In this document: piece after piece, positions 1 to 8,960 of the stretch | Layout: each line of letters begins with the position of its first letter | How positions within the stretch are numbered: position 1 is the first letter of the stretch | Source of the DNA: Hominenteromicrobium mulieris | GTDB taxonomy: Bacteria > Bacillota > Clostridia > Oscillospirales > Acutalibacteraceae | Assembly: GCF_020687165.1 (NCBI RefSeq) | Contig: NZ_JAJEQC010000006.1 | Direction: 5' to 3' (one strand) | Length of the DNA: 64,000 bases | Made by a program: the position numbers and the translations under genes | The notes under the pieces: generated by a model | What the model was told of the DNA's origin: nothing | Databases searched by the model: none | What the model saw: the letters and a program-made list of their open reading frames with translations, nothing else

Positions 1-2
1 AG

Positions 3-980
3 AGAGCAAAGAACTATGCAGAAAAATTTCATGTGCCGGCCTGGTACACCAGCATCGATGAACTGCTGGAGAAGTGTGACTTCGAGATCCTGATGAACAC
101 GACATCGATCCCAGCGCACCACGAGATCAACATGAAGGCGCTGCGGGCCGGAAAGCATCTTTACTCACAGAAGCCCGTCGGCCTGACGGTGGAGGAGGTG
201 ACCGAGCAGATCGAGGCTGCCAAGGCAGCCGGTGTGAAATACACTGCTTCACCGATCCACATGCTGCGTGACGACATCCGCTTTGCCAAAAAGCTGATTG
301 CCGACGGCTGCATCGGGGAGATTATGAAGGTGCACACCAACGTTTGCCACGGCGGCCCGGAATATTTCCAGTACCGCACGGCGGACCCCACCTGGTTCCA
401 CCGGCCCGGCAGCGGCGCCCTGTACGACATGGGCGTCCACGGCCTTACCATGACCACGGGCATCCTTGGTCCCGCGAAGGCTGTGGGCTGCATGGCCAAA
501 ATCTCCGAGCCTGTCCGCACGGTAAGAACCGGTACCTTTGACGGCATGCAGATCCAGGCCGACCAGCTGTACGATAACTACATCATTACGCTCGATTACG
601 GCGAGAGAACCATGGCGGTGGTGGAGTCTGGTTTCTGCCAGAAGGACAGCCGCGCACCTCAGATGGAGATTTTCGGTACAAAGGGAACGATCACTTTCGT
701 CAACAACGGTAACATGAACCCGCTCGATTCGCTGGAAGTTTACCTTGATGCGCCGGAGCGCGGTATTCGCGGCTGGCTGAAGCCTATGGAGTGGGATGTT
801 CCGGCTTCTGAGATGAACTTTTTCCAATGCAAGGTGGTTCAGGATCTGATCCATGCCATTGAGGAGGACCGTCCCGTCGGTTTGCCCCCGGAGCACGCCA
901 GACACGTGGTGGACATCATGTGCACTATTCCGGAAGCGATCAAGACAAAGAGCATTGTCCCGCTGCACACCACTTTCTGA
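3..980 (+). CDS. Gfo/Idh/MocA-family oxidoreductase, 5' end outside window
   Basis: NAD(P)-dependent oxidoreductase of the Gfo/Idh/MocA family, expected to oxidise or reduce a hydroxyl of a sugar, inositol or glycoside. The frame is open from base 3, and residues before the first internal start (GTG at 33) already look family-like (AKNYAEKFHVP), so the true start and most of the Rossmann domain lie to the left. The catalytic lysine motif, usually EKP, is QKP at bases 168-176; the lysine is kept. The alpha/beta C-terminal domain is complete (GSGALYDMGVHGL segment). It is the first visible gene of a tight same-strand set with two more family members, an isomerase and a glycyl radical pair. The substrate is unknown. 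Confidence 0.85.
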   Translation, partial: RAKNYAEKFHVPAWYTSIDELLEKCDFEILMNTTSIPAHHEINMKALRAGKHLYSQKPVGLTVEEVTEQIEAAKAAGVKYTASPIHMLRDDIRFAKKLIADGCIGEIMKVHTNVCHGGPEYFQYRTADPTWFHRPGSGALYDMGVHGLTMTTGILGPAKAVGCMAKISEPVRTVRTGTFDGMQIQADQLYDNYIITLDYGERTMAVVESGFCQKDSRAPQMEIFGTKGTITFVNNGNMNPLDSLEVYLDAPERGIRGWLKPMEWDVPASEMNFFQCKVVQDLIHAIEEDRPVGLPPEHARHVVDIMCTIPEAIKTKSIVPLHTTF

Positions 981-1015
981 GCAGAGGGGAACTGATCACA
1001 GATGAGGTGAATGTT

Positions 1016-2137
1016 ATGAAGAAATATCGCATTGGTCTGGTGGGCTTCGCTCACATGCACGTTTTGGATCAGATCAAGCCGTTTCTGTCCATGCCGGAGC
1101 GCGTGGAATGGATCGGTGCCTCGGATATCAAGCCGATGGTAGAGTCTGAATATTTTGAAAGCTCCAGCCGCTCCATGAACCTGAAGCTCTGTCAGGAGCA
1201 GTGTGGGTTCACCCGCGTGTTTGAGGATTACCGTGATCTTCTCGATCTCAAACCCGACCTTGTCCTTGTGAACTGCGAGAACGCGTTTCACGGAATCATT
1301 ATCCCCGAGATCCTCATGCGCGGGATCCACGTGGTGGTGGAAAAGCCGTTGGCCTATTCCACTGAACACGCCATGGCTATTGCCCGCGCTTCCCGGATCG
1401 GTAAGGCGGACTGCATGATCAATTGGCCGACCACATGGCAGGCCAGCGTCCGCCTGGGCCAGAAGCTTGTCAGCGAAGGCGTTGTGGGAAAGGTGTACCG
1501 TTTCCAGTTCCGCAACCCGGATTCCATGGGTCCGTTCTCTTACGGCCAGGTCATGACGGATCGGCAGCTGGGCAAGGAATGGTGGCATCAGGAAGCGGCG
1601 GGAGGCGGCAGCTTGCTGGACTACTGCTGCTACGGCACCATCCTTTCCAACTGGTACCTGGGCGAAAAGCCTCAGGGCGTGTATGGCTTGAAGGCGAACT
1701 TTAACCACCGGTTTGGCGACGCGGAGGACTACGCCTCCCTGATGGTTCGGTACCCCGAGGCGGTTTCCATTCTGGAGGGAACCTGGAACACCATAAGCAG
1801 CGGCTATCCCTCCGGGCCCATTGTCTGGGGCGAAAAGGGCGCCCTGATTGTGGAAAACGGCGGCGATCACGGCATTCATGCCAACGTTTGTGTTTACCTC
1901 GATCGTTATTCCACAACGCCCAGCAAGGTGTATTGCTCCGACGACTACCCGCTGCCTGAGGGAAGATCCAACCTGGCTCAGGAGGTCTTCCATCACCTGG
2001 AGACCGGAGAACCGGTACACTACACCATGGATCTCAATAACAATCTTTGGTCTGCCGCTATGTTGGATGCGGGAATTCGCTCCAGCCGGTCGTTGAAAAT
2101 GGAAGAAGTAAAAACCGCTTGTTGGACGATTGGGTAA
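1016..2137 (+). CDS. Gfo/Idh/MocA-family oxidoreductase
   Basis: A 373-residue oxidoreductase of the Gfo/Idh/MocA family. The N-terminal nucleotide-binding loop is atypical: GLVGFAHMHV replaces the usual GxGxxG, a form seen in some MocA-like members. VVVEKPLAYS carries the catalytic EKP lysine and GGGSLLDYCCYG the second-domain motif. The start at 1016 was chosen because it sits just after an AGGTG-type SD and begins the Rossmann strand (MKKYRIGLVGF); an upstream in-frame ATG at 920 would overlap the preceding gene and add non-family residues. It lies 35 bp after the preceding gene, so co-transcription is likely. Substrate unknown. Confidence 0.85.
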   Translation: MKKYRIGLVGFAHMHVLDQIKPFLSMPERVEWIGASDIKPMVESEYFESSSRSMNLKLCQEQCGFTRVFEDYRDLLDLKPDLVLVNCENAFHGIIIPEILMRGIHVVVEKPLAYSTEHAMAIARASRIGKADCMINWPTTWQASVRLGQKLVSEGVVGKVYRFQFRNPDSMGPFSYGQVMTDRQLGKEWWHQEAAGGGSLLDYCCYGTILSNWYLGEKPQGVYGLKANFNHRFGDAEDYASLMVRYPEAVSILEGTWNTISSGYPSGPIVWGEKGALIVENGGDHGIHANVCVYLDRYSTTPSKVYCSDDYPLPEGRSNLAQEVFHHLETGEPVHYTMDLNNNLWSAAMLDAGIRSSRSLKMEEVKTACWTIG

Positions 2138-2156
2138 TATAAGAGGAGGATGCTAC

Positions 2157-3044
2157 ATGAAACTTGCAAACGTTTCCTGGGGTTGGACGCCGATCCCGGA
2201 GGATATGCCGCATGGGGACTCTCTGATCCGAATCGCGGATCAGATCCGTGAACTCGGCTTCGAGGGCGTGGACTATCTGGGAACCCCGGAAGCACTGGAT
2301 GAATTCTTCACGGAGGAAGCCTGCCGGGCGCTGGGGGATCACTCCCGCTCCATCGGCCTTGAACCCAACGTGTTCGTCTTCCAGGACGCTTCGTGGAACG
2401 ACGCCTGCAGCGAAAAAAGGGAGGACAGCGTCAGGCACTTCGAGAAGGCCGCACAGGCCGCAAAGTGGATCGGATGCCGGATTGTCTCCACGCTGGTGCC
2501 GATGCCCTGCGGCGCAACCCCCTGGAAGTTCAACCCCGCCGCACCGGCGATCAAGCAGGGATACCATATGCCCGCCGACTACTGCTACCAGAAGGACTGG
2601 GATACCCTGATGGACAGTTACCGCAAGTGTCTGGCCATTGCAAAGCGGTACGGGCTGCGCATGTCCGTGGAGTGCTTCCCCTATTCCATGATCTCCACAC
2701 CGCACGCCATGCTGCAGCTGCTCAAGGACGTCGATGACCCGGATTTCGGCATTCAGCTGGACACGAACCACCTGATCATGCAGCACATCGATCCGGAATG
2801 GACGATCTACATGCTGGGAGGCAAACGTATTTTCAATGTTCACTGCAAAGACAGCGATGCCGTCTCCAGAAACAACATCCCCGCCGGCTGCGGCATCACC
2901 GACTATCCCGCTGTGATTCAGGCGCTGAAGAATGTCGGGTATGACGGGAACCTTTCTGTCGAGCTGGAGTTCACAGACAACCCCCGCCGCTACAACAAGC
3001 AGGCGATGGATCATCTCAAGCTTTGCCTTGCGGGTGAATACTGA
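2157..3044 (+). CDS. Sugar isomerase/epimerase, AP-endonuclease-2 TIM-barrel family
   Basis: A 295-residue TIM-barrel protein of the xylose isomerase-like / sugar phosphate isomerase-epimerase family. Probable metal ligands are visible in order: SVECFP (Glu), QLDTNH (Asp), NVHCKDSD (His) and SVELEF (Glu). Family members isomerise or epimerise keto-sugars, or act as C-glycoside-cleaving enzymes after a partner Gfo/Idh/MocA enzyme makes the 3-keto form. Paired here with three such oxidoreductases, it probably acts on an oxidised glycoside or cyclitol. The start at 2157 follows a strong AGAGGAGG SD and lies 19 bp after the upstream stop. The exact reaction cannot be read from sequence. Confidence 0.82.
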   Translation: MKLANVSWGWTPIPEDMPHGDSLIRIADQIRELGFEGVDYLGTPEALDEFFTEEACRALGDHSRSIGLEPNVFVFQDASWNDACSEKREDSVRHFEKAAQAAKWIGCRIVSTLVPMPCGATPWKFNPAAPAIKQGYHMPADYCYQKDWDTLMDSYRKCLAIAKRYGLRMSVECFPYSMISTPHAMLQLLKDVDDPDFGIQLDTNHLIMQHIDPEWTIYMLGGKRIFNVHCKDSDAVSRNNIPAGCGITDYPAVIQALKNVGYDGNLSVELEFTDNPRRYNKQAMDHLKLCLAGEY

Positions 3045-3136
3045 GCTGCCGTCTGGAGGCACACAGGGGGTATCCCCCTCGATCCGGGCGCGGCGCCGGA
3101 TAAAAATCATGTTTTTATGGAAGAGGAGTAGGAGTA

Positions 3137-4264
3137 ATGAAGCAGTATAAGGTTGCCATCATCGGCAACGGTATGATTTGCAACGCGGCACATATTCCCG
3201 CCTACAAAGCCATGGGTGACAAGGTGAAGATTGTCGCAGTGGCAGATATCCGCGAGGAAGCCGCCAAAGAAACCGCCGAGCGTCACGGGATCCCCAAGTA
3301 CTATGTGGATCCGTATAAAATGCTGGAGGAGGAGAAACCCGACATCATCTCCGTGTGCACACCGAACGCATACCACAAGGAGTATACCCTTGCCGGTTTC
3401 CGTGCGGGCTGCCATGTAGTCTGCGAAAAGCCTGTGGCTGTAACCTGCGCGGATGCGGAGGAGATGTTCAACGCGGCGGAGAAGGCGGGGAAACATCTGT
3501 TTGTCATCCAGTCTCTGCGTTTCACAGGTAACTTCAAAGCGGCTGCCGGACTGGCAAAAAGCGGTTGCCTGGGAGACATTTACTACGCGGATCTGAACCT
3601 GGTCCGGCGCCGCGGCGTTCCGAGATGGGGCATGTTCCACATGGCGAAAGAAAATGTGGGCGGCGCCTTCTGCGACCTGGGCGTTCATATGTGCGACTAC
3701 CTGATGTCAATTTCCGGTAACCCGAAGATGGTTTCCGTCAGTGGAAGTGCTGTGACCAGGATCGTCAACAAGGAGAAGAATATTGAGTTCTCCAATGCGG
3801 AGAGCGGAGCTCCCACCGGTCTGTTCACTCCCAGAAAGTTCGACATGAAAGAGTTTGATGTTGAGGAATTTGCCAACGGCTACATTCGTCTGGAAAATGG
3901 CATGACAGTCACTTTCAAGATCTCCTGGGCGCTGAATCTGCCCAACAGCAACACTGTCAGCATCTGCGGAGACAAGGGCGGTCTGACCATTGGGGACGAT
4001 GGACTCAAGCTGCTCACGACGCAGGGCAATTACCAGGCCGACGTTTTGCCGAGAGTTTTCCCCGACCCATATACGGAGCTCTCAGATTTCACCGGCCACA
4101 TCCACGAGATGAACTACATCCTGAAGGTCCTCAACGGGGAAATGACCATGGAGGAATACCCCATCCAGAAGGACGAGGTTATGAATGTGGTTGCGATCAT
4201 CGAAGCGTTTTACAAATCTGCACAGCTGGGCAGGGAAGTCACTGCTCAGGAACTGGACCGGTAA
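3137..4264 (+). CDS. Gfo/Idh/MocA-family oxidoreductase
   Basis: A 375-residue, full-length NAD(P)-dependent oxidoreductase. The N-terminus IIGNGMICNAAHIPAY is a GxGxxx(A) dinucleotide fold, VVCEKPVAVT holds the catalytic EKP lysine, and GGAFCDLGVHMCDYL is the C-terminal domain motif with a likely catalytic aspartate/histidine pair. The SD GAGGAGTAGGAG precedes the start. The 92 bp gap after the isomerase contains no evident terminator, so I place it in the same operon. A third paralogue in one operon suggests successive oxidation and reduction steps on one carbohydrate, or several related substrates. Confidence 0.87.
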   Translation: MKQYKVAIIGNGMICNAAHIPAYKAMGDKVKIVAVADIREEAAKETAERHGIPKYYVDPYKMLEEEKPDIISVCTPNAYHKEYTLAGFRAGCHVVCEKPVAVTCADAEEMFNAAEKAGKHLFVIQSLRFTGNFKAAAGLAKSGCLGDIYYADLNLVRRRGVPRWGMFHMAKENVGGAFCDLGVHMCDYLMSISGNPKMVSVSGSAVTRIVNKEKNIEFSNAESGAPTGLFTPRKFDMKEFDVEEFANGYIRLENGMTVTFKISWALNLPNSNTVSICGDKGGLTIGDDGLKLLTTQGNYQADVLPRVFPDPYTELSDFTGHIHEMNYILKVLNGEMTMEEYPIQKDEVMNVVAIIEAFYKSAQLGREVTAQELDR

Positions 4265-4414
4265 GCGGAAGCTGCAAGGGATATTTGCACAGAGCACGGC
4301 GTGACGGAAGAACTTGCCGTTTCGCCCTGGGACGAAACGCAACAGGGGGACTCTGCCCGGGCGGGAGAGCCCCCTGTTCTGGTGTGCGAGACGACAACGG
4401 AAGGGGAGGAATCC

Positions 4415-5320
4415 ATGAAAGGAATCATAACGGAGATCGAGAGGTTTGCGCTGAAAGACGGACCGGGGATCCGCACCACAGTGTTTTTCAAGGGGTGCAA
4501 CATGGCGTGCAAATGGTGCCATAACCCGGAAACGCTGTCGGTTCGGCCACAGCTGATGATTTATCCGGACAAATGCATTGGCTGCGGCGCCTGTGTGGAG
4601 GCCTGCAGGGCGGGAGCCAGAACCCTCGGCAAAAACGGTGCCCTGCAGTACGATCGCACCGCCTGCAAGCACTGCGGAGCCTGCGCCGCGAACTGCTTCT
4701 CCGGTGCTCTCGTCATGTCCGGAAAGGAGATGACCGTTGAGGAAGTGATGGAGGAGATCCTGCAGGACAGGGCTTACTACCGGAATTCCGGCGGCGGCGT
4801 AACACTCTCCGGCGGCGAGGTTTCCACGCAGCCAGAATTTGCCCTGGAATTGCTGCAGGCCCTGAAAAAGGAGGGAATTTCCACGGCGATCGAGACGAAC
4901 CTGCATGCGCCATGGAGCGTCTACGAAAGAATGCTGCCCTTCCTCGATCTGGTGATGTTCGACATCAAGATTTTCGATGAGGAAGCGCACAGACGCTGGA
5001 CCGGCGTGAGCAATCGTCAAATCCTGGAGAACGCAAAGAAGGTGGCGGCTTCCGGCAAGCCTTATCTGGTGCGTACCCCGGTGATCCCCGGAGTGAACGA
5101 CACGGAGGAGGAGATCGGCAGCATTGCCAACTACGTGGGAACCCTGGGAGGCGCTCAATATTATGAGCTTCTGCTGTTCAATCCCCTGGGAGAGAGCAAG
5201 TATGACGCCCTGCAGATGGACAATACATTTGCCGGGACCCGCCCCACTGGAGAGGAAGGCGCAGCACGCCTGAAATGGGTGGCCGCTCAAACGCCCGGAC
5301 TTTCCGTGAGGGTAGGCTGA
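4415..5320 (+). CDS. Glycyl radical enzyme activating enzyme (radical SAM, 3 x 4Fe-4S)
   Basis: A 301-residue radical SAM protein that installs the glycyl radical on the downstream enzyme. GCNMACKWC gives the CxxxCxxC cluster at Cys28, Cys32 and Cys35, preceded by the family's DGPGIRTTVFFKGC. A ferredoxin-like insert follows (CIGCGACVEAC and CKHCGACAANC), typical of activases for non-PFL glycyl radical enzymes. SGGEVSTQPEF is the SAM-binding GGE segment. The ATG at 4415 was preferred over an upstream in-frame one at 4301: it follows an AAGGGGAGGA SD and begins with the family N-terminus. The gene ends 20 bp before the radical enzyme start. Confidence 0.95.
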   Translation: MKGIITEIERFALKDGPGIRTTVFFKGCNMACKWCHNPETLSVRPQLMIYPDKCIGCGACVEACRAGARTLGKNGALQYDRTACKHCGACAANCFSGALVMSGKEMTVEEVMEEILQDRAYYRNSGGGVTLSGGEVSTQPEFALELLQALKKEGISTAIETNLHAPWSVYERMLPFLDLVMFDIKIFDEEAHRRWTGVSNRQILENAKKVAASGKPYLVRTPVIPGVNDTEEEIGSIANYVGTLGGAQYYELLLFNPLGESKYDALQMDNTFAGTRPTGEEGAARLKWVAAQTPGLSVRVG

Positions 5321-5340
5321 CGAAGAAAGGGAGAGGTTGT

Positions 5341-7542
5341 ATGGTCAACAGAATCAATATATTCCAGCCGGATGCTCCCATGAGCTACGATGACAGGATC
5401 AAAATTTTAAAGGAAAGAAAGCTTGAGGAAACCAGGGTGAAGTCCACCATGAAGGTGTATCAGGACGGGGATGACTATGGAAGCATCCCGGCTCCGGAGA
5501 CGTACCAGTTCCATTGCATTCCGAACCATGAGAACGGTTCCTGGTACGGGTATGACGGGTGGAGCAAGAATTTTTACAAGCTGATGACTGAGCACCCGGT
5601 CTACATTGATCCGGTGGACGCGTTCACCTGCCGCTGGATGTTCAGTATGATCTGGTTTGACGAGAAATCCCCGGACAAGGGGCTGAACTGGAACCCGAAT
5701 TTTCCCTACGATGATCTCAAGCCGGAACAGGAACTGTATGGCATTATCTCCGGGATCGGCTCGGACGCGCACTTCGGCGGCGACTACCGGATCGGGTTGA
5801 GCCTTGGCTGGGGCGGGATCTTGGAAAAGCTGGCTTTCTACCGCAAAAAGCACCCCGAACACGCAGAGTTTTACGACGCGGAGGAACTTGTGGTGCACGG
5901 TGTGCAGAACTGGATCTCGCACGCGATTGAGGAGAGCGAGCGTCTGGCCCGTGTGGAGCGCCATCCGGTCCTGCGGGAAAACCTGCTTCAAATGGCGCAG
6001 GTAAATCGCAACATCCTCAACGGTGCGCCCAAAACCATGCGGGAAGCCTGTCAGTGGGTTTGCTGGTTCAACATGGCCAGCCGCACCTACAACCGCGACG
6101 GAGCGGGTTTCCAGCTCGATGACGTGCTCAAACAGTACTACGATGCCGACATGAAAGAGGGGAGGATCACCAGGGACGAGGCGATCTTCTACATCGCTTG
6201 TCTGTTGCTCAACGATCCGCACTATTACCAGATCGGAGGGACAAACGAAAACGGCGATCCCCTGCTCAGCGAGTTCAGCTATATGGTGCTCGAGGGAGCG
6301 GATAAGCTGGATTCGGCTTGCAACATCACGGTAAGAGTGGACGAAAACATCGACAGAAAGTTCCTGAACAAAGCGGTGGACTACCTGTTCAAGAACAAGA
6401 ACGGCTGGCCGCGCTTTTCCGGTGACGAGGCCCTGAACAGAGGCTTCATGCGTTTGGGCTATCCCGAATCGCTTGCCCGGCAGAGGATCGCGGTGGGCTG
6501 CCACTGGATGAGCTTGCCCGGCATGGAGTACAGCTTGAATGACTGCGTCAAAATCAACAGCGCTAAGGTGTTCGAGGTTGCCATGGATGAGATGATGAGC
6601 CATAAGGGCCCATACTCCACACAACTGCTGTGGGATCTGTACCAGAGACATATGGCCCGGGCTGTAGAGGTAACTGCCGAGGGTATCGCGTTCCACCTGC
6701 GGTACCAACAGTACAACGAGCCGGAGCTGATGTTGAACCTGATCAGTCATGGTCCTATCGAAAAAGGTCTGGATATGACGTGCGGTGGCGCCATGTACTA
6801 CAACCTCTGCATGGACGGCTCGGCTATTGCCACGGTGGCGGACTCTTTTGGCGCACTGCAGCAGCGGGTGGAGGAGGAGAAGCGGATCGACTGGGAGACG
6901 CTTTACCATCATCTGAAAACAGATTTCCAGGATAAGGGCGGTGAGCTTGTACGCCAGATGCTCTCCCGCAGTGCCCGCTACGGCGGCGGAAACACCATCA
7001 GCGACCAGTGGGCGGTGAAAATTTCGGAGTCATACTCCAACCAGGTGCGCTCCGTCAGCCAGAAGTATCCGGGCTACCAGTTTATCCCCGGCTGGTTCAG
7101 CTGGTCGAATACGATTGTGCTCGGCAAGCAGGTAGGTGCCACCCCCAACGGCCGCCACGCCTTCGAGCCGATCAACCATGGGGCCAACCCGCACCCCGGC
7201 TTCCGCAAGGACGGCGCCCTCACCGCAATGAGCAATTCCATCTGCGCGGTGCAGCCGGGCTATGGGAATACCGCGCCGGTACAGCTGGAGCTTGACCCTG
7301 GTATGGGGCGCGGTGAGGAGGCTGTGCAAAAGATCGCCGACTATATCATGACGCTGTTCGAGCAGGGGGCCACCCTGCTGAACATCAATATTGTGAACGG
7401 TCAGCAGATTCTCGAAGCCGACAAGGACCCCAGCAAGTACCCCAACCTGGTGGTACGCGTCACGGGCTTTACGGCGTACTTCTGCTCTCTGACTCCGGAG
7501 TTCAGAAAACTGGTGGTGGATCGTATTCTCATACAGGGATGA
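5341..7542 (+). CDS. Glycyl radical enzyme of unassigned substrate class
   Basis: A 733-residue glycyl radical enzyme (PFL-like fold). The C-terminal radical loop reads VRVTGFTAYF with the radical glycine at Gly709, 24 residues from the end as in the family. The thiyl cysteine is probably Cys387 in AVGCHWMSLPG. This is not the GCxEP motif of diol, glycerol, choline or hydroxyproline enzymes, nor the Cys-Cys pair of PFL, so the reaction cannot be inferred from the active site. The start at 5341 follows AGAAAGGGAGAGG; an earlier in-frame ATG at 5275 lies inside the activase. Its neighbours suggest a carbohydrate-derived substrate. A strong terminator follows at 7675. Confidence 0.93.
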   Translation: MVNRINIFQPDAPMSYDDRIKILKERKLEETRVKSTMKVYQDGDDYGSIPAPETYQFHCIPNHENGSWYGYDGWSKNFYKLMTEHPVYIDPVDAFTCRWMFSMIWFDEKSPDKGLNWNPNFPYDDLKPEQELYGIISGIGSDAHFGGDYRIGLSLGWGGILEKLAFYRKKHPEHAEFYDAEELVVHGVQNWISHAIEESERLARVERHPVLRENLLQMAQVNRNILNGAPKTMREACQWVCWFNMASRTYNRDGAGFQLDDVLKQYYDADMKEGRITRDEAIFYIACLLLNDPHYYQIGGTNENGDPLLSEFSYMVLEGADKLDSACNITVRVDENIDRKFLNKAVDYLFKNKNGWPRFSGDEALNRGFMRLGYPESLARQRIAVGCHWMSLPGMEYSLNDCVKINSAKVFEVAMDEMMSHKGPYSTQLLWDLYQRHMARAVEVTAEGIAFHLRYQQYNEPELMLNLISHGPIEKGLDMTCGGAMYYNLCMDGSAIATVADSFGALQQRVEEEKRIDWETLYHHLKTDFQDKGGELVRQMLSRSARYGGGNTISDQWAVKISESYSNQVRSVSQKYPGYQFIPGWFSWSNTIVLGKQVGATPNGRHAFEPINHGANPHPGFRKDGALTAMSNSICAVQPGYGNTAPVQLELDPGMGRGEEAVQKIADYIMTLFEQGATLLNINIVNGQQILEADKDPSKYPNLVVRVTGFTAYFCSLTPEFRKLVVDRILIQG

Positions 7543-7674
7543 ACAAATGATTTGGCTTGGCTTCTGTTTTTTCTACGTCACGGTTTTATTGCGAAAATAA
7601 ATCCTAAATGGCAGGCTGAGCAGGAAGCATAAAGAAATATCAGAAATCATTTGGTCAGATACGTAAACTTTCTG

Positions 7675-7710
7675 CAGGGAGGCATCGTGCAAGCGGTGCC
7701 TCCCTGTTTT
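7675..7710 (+). terminator. Intrinsic terminator of the glycyl radical operon
   Basis: A 13-bp stem (7675-7687 with 7694-7706, one G-U pair) around a 6-nt loop is followed by TTTT. It lies 133 bp after the radical enzyme stop. The 7543-7674 stretch between holds nothing else I can recognise. Confidence 0.85.
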
Positions 7711-7808
7711 GATATACTTTAGCGAAACGAGAGCCCCCGACTAGGCCGGGGAGAGTAAAAGAAATTATGGCAACACCGCACAAAGAAAAAATATGATATA
7801 ATAATACT

Positions 7809-8795
7809 ATGGATAAGCAGATGAGTCTGTCGGGCCTGAGCGATGAATTGAGCCAGGTGCGGACAAAGAAGAAAGAATTTCTGAGTCAGATAGAGCGCAT
7901 CGTGCCGTGGGGAGAGTGGATCGAACTGATCCGGCCGCACTATTACAAAGGAGAGCGCGGCAATAAGCCCTACGATCTAGAACGGATGCTGCGGATTTAT
8001 CTGGTTCAAAACCTGTATGATCTGTCGGACAAGGCAACGGTAGCGGAAGTGATCGACAGCCGTGCATTCTCGGAATTCTGCGGAGTGGAATCGAGCAATC
8101 AGGTGCCGGACGGAGATACACTGGGTCGGTTCCGGAATTTGCTGCTCCGCAGCGGGCTGCAGGAGAAGTTGTTTGCGCAGGTGGTATATCTGCTGCAGGA
8201 AAGAGGCCTGCTGCTGAAGAAGGGAACCATAGTGGACTCTACCCTGATCGCAGCGCCGTCCTCGACAAAGAACAGGGAAAAGAAACGAGACCCGGAAGCG
8301 CACTCGGTGAAAAAGGGGAACAGCTGGCACTTCGGCTATAAAGCTCACATCGGCGTGGATAAAGACAGCGGGTTGGTTCACACAGTAAAGGTCACCAGCG
8401 CCAACATCCATGATGTGACGATGGTGCCGGAGCTCTTAACCGGCGATGAGGACAGCGTATATGGCGACAGCGGCTGCCTGGGCGCTGAAAAGCGGGAAGA
8501 CGCCGTTCTTTTCAATGTCAATGGCCAGGGCAAAAGGATCCGTTACAAAATCAACAGACGGCCCTCGCAGAGTAAACACGCAGACAATCGTTCCCGCGGG
8601 CAGATCAAACGCCGCGAAAAGGAGAAATCCTCCGTACGGGCCAAGGTAGAGCATGTCTTTGGGGTAGTAAAGGGCCAGCTTCGATACCGGAAAACTAGGT
8701 ACCGAGGTCTGCGAAAACAGATTGCCAAATTGAATATCCTGTTCGCGCTGGCGAATCTGATTCTGGCTGACAGGCGATCCTGCCTGACGGCTTAA
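7809..8795 (+). CDS. IS5-family transposase (DDE)
   Basis: A 328-residue DDE transposase. The N-terminal domain contains YDLERMLRIYLVQNLYDLSD, typical of IS5/IS1031-type enzymes. Catalytic residues are probably Asp143 (TIVDSTLI), Asp220 (VYGDSGCLG) and Glu281 (RAKVEHVFG). HFGYKAHIGVD is the usual strand before the second aspartate. The frame is uninterrupted, so the enzyme may be active. It starts 40 bp inside the left inverted repeat. Confidence 0.93.
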   Translation: MDKQMSLSGLSDELSQVRTKKKEFLSQIERIVPWGEWIELIRPHYYKGERGNKPYDLERMLRIYLVQNLYDLSDKATVAEVIDSRAFSEFCGVESSNQVPDGDTLGRFRNLLLRSGLQEKLFAQVVYLLQERGLLLKKGTIVDSTLIAAPSSTKNREKKRDPEAHSVKKGNSWHFGYKAHIGVDKDSGLVHTVKVTSANIHDVTMVPELLTGDEDSVYGDSGCLGAEKREDAVLFNVNGQGKRIRYKINRRPSQSKHADNRSRGQIKRREKEKSSVRAKVEHVFGVVKGQLRYRKTRYRGLRKQIAKLNILFALANLILADRRSCLTA

Positions 8796-8834
8796 ATCAG
8801 TGTGGCTGCAGCGCTGATGGAATGGCGTATATAT

Positions 8835-8874
8835 GCCCTGCCGGGTGGAATCTTCCCACAGGGCCTTTCCTTTT
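8835..8874 (+). terminator. Terminator inside the right end of the IS
   Basis: GCCCTG pairs with CAGGGC around a partly paired inner stem, followed by a T/C-rich run with TTTT at 8871. It probably ends the transposase message before the right inverted repeat. Confidence 0.6.
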
Positions 8875-8904
8875 GCGTGTTCTGCGGTGTTGCCTTAAAA
8901 GTTT

Positions 8905-8946
8905 CAGTAGCTGTTTCCGTCGAACTGTGGTATATGTTTGTGTTGC
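8905..8946 (+). promoter_or_regulatory. Upstream regulatory block, copy 1 (second copy before the integrase)
   Basis: About 42 bp here closely match 17429-17470: both read CA.TAGCT.TTTCCG, then TGTGGTA..TGTTTGTGTT. One copy lies just before the 8961 gene, the other just before the first integrase. This points to a shared operator or promoter for element genes. No canonical sigma-A boxes are obvious inside it. Confidence 0.5.
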
Positions 8947-8960
8947 AAGGAGGCGAGCGC

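Larger units (their letters stand above)
7768..8894 (+). mobile_element. IS5-family insertion sequence
   Basis: An insertion sequence of about 1.13 kb with one transposase gene. Terminal inverted repeats GGCAACACCGCA at 7769 and its complement ending at 8894 match over 12 bp. The 3-bp TTA on both sides (7765-7767 and 8895-8897) fits the TNA target duplication of one IS5 subgroup, although one terminal base is then unpaired. The element looks intact. Removing it would join 7764 to sequence just upstream of the small-gene set at 8961. Confidence 0.75.

Noticed and set aside
33..980. GTG at 33 as the start of the first gene
   Set aside because: Family-like residues continue upstream to base 3; the gene is cut by the window edge.
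839..2020. Long minus-strand open frames across the first operon (also 5407-6912 and others)
   Set aside because: Mirror frames of GC-rich coding genes: no SD, no family pattern and fully overlapped by recognised genes.
1..7542. Assignment of the glycyl radical enzyme as pyruvate formate-lyase or glycerol dehydratase
   Set aside because: It lacks both the Cys-Cys pair and the GCxEP motif.
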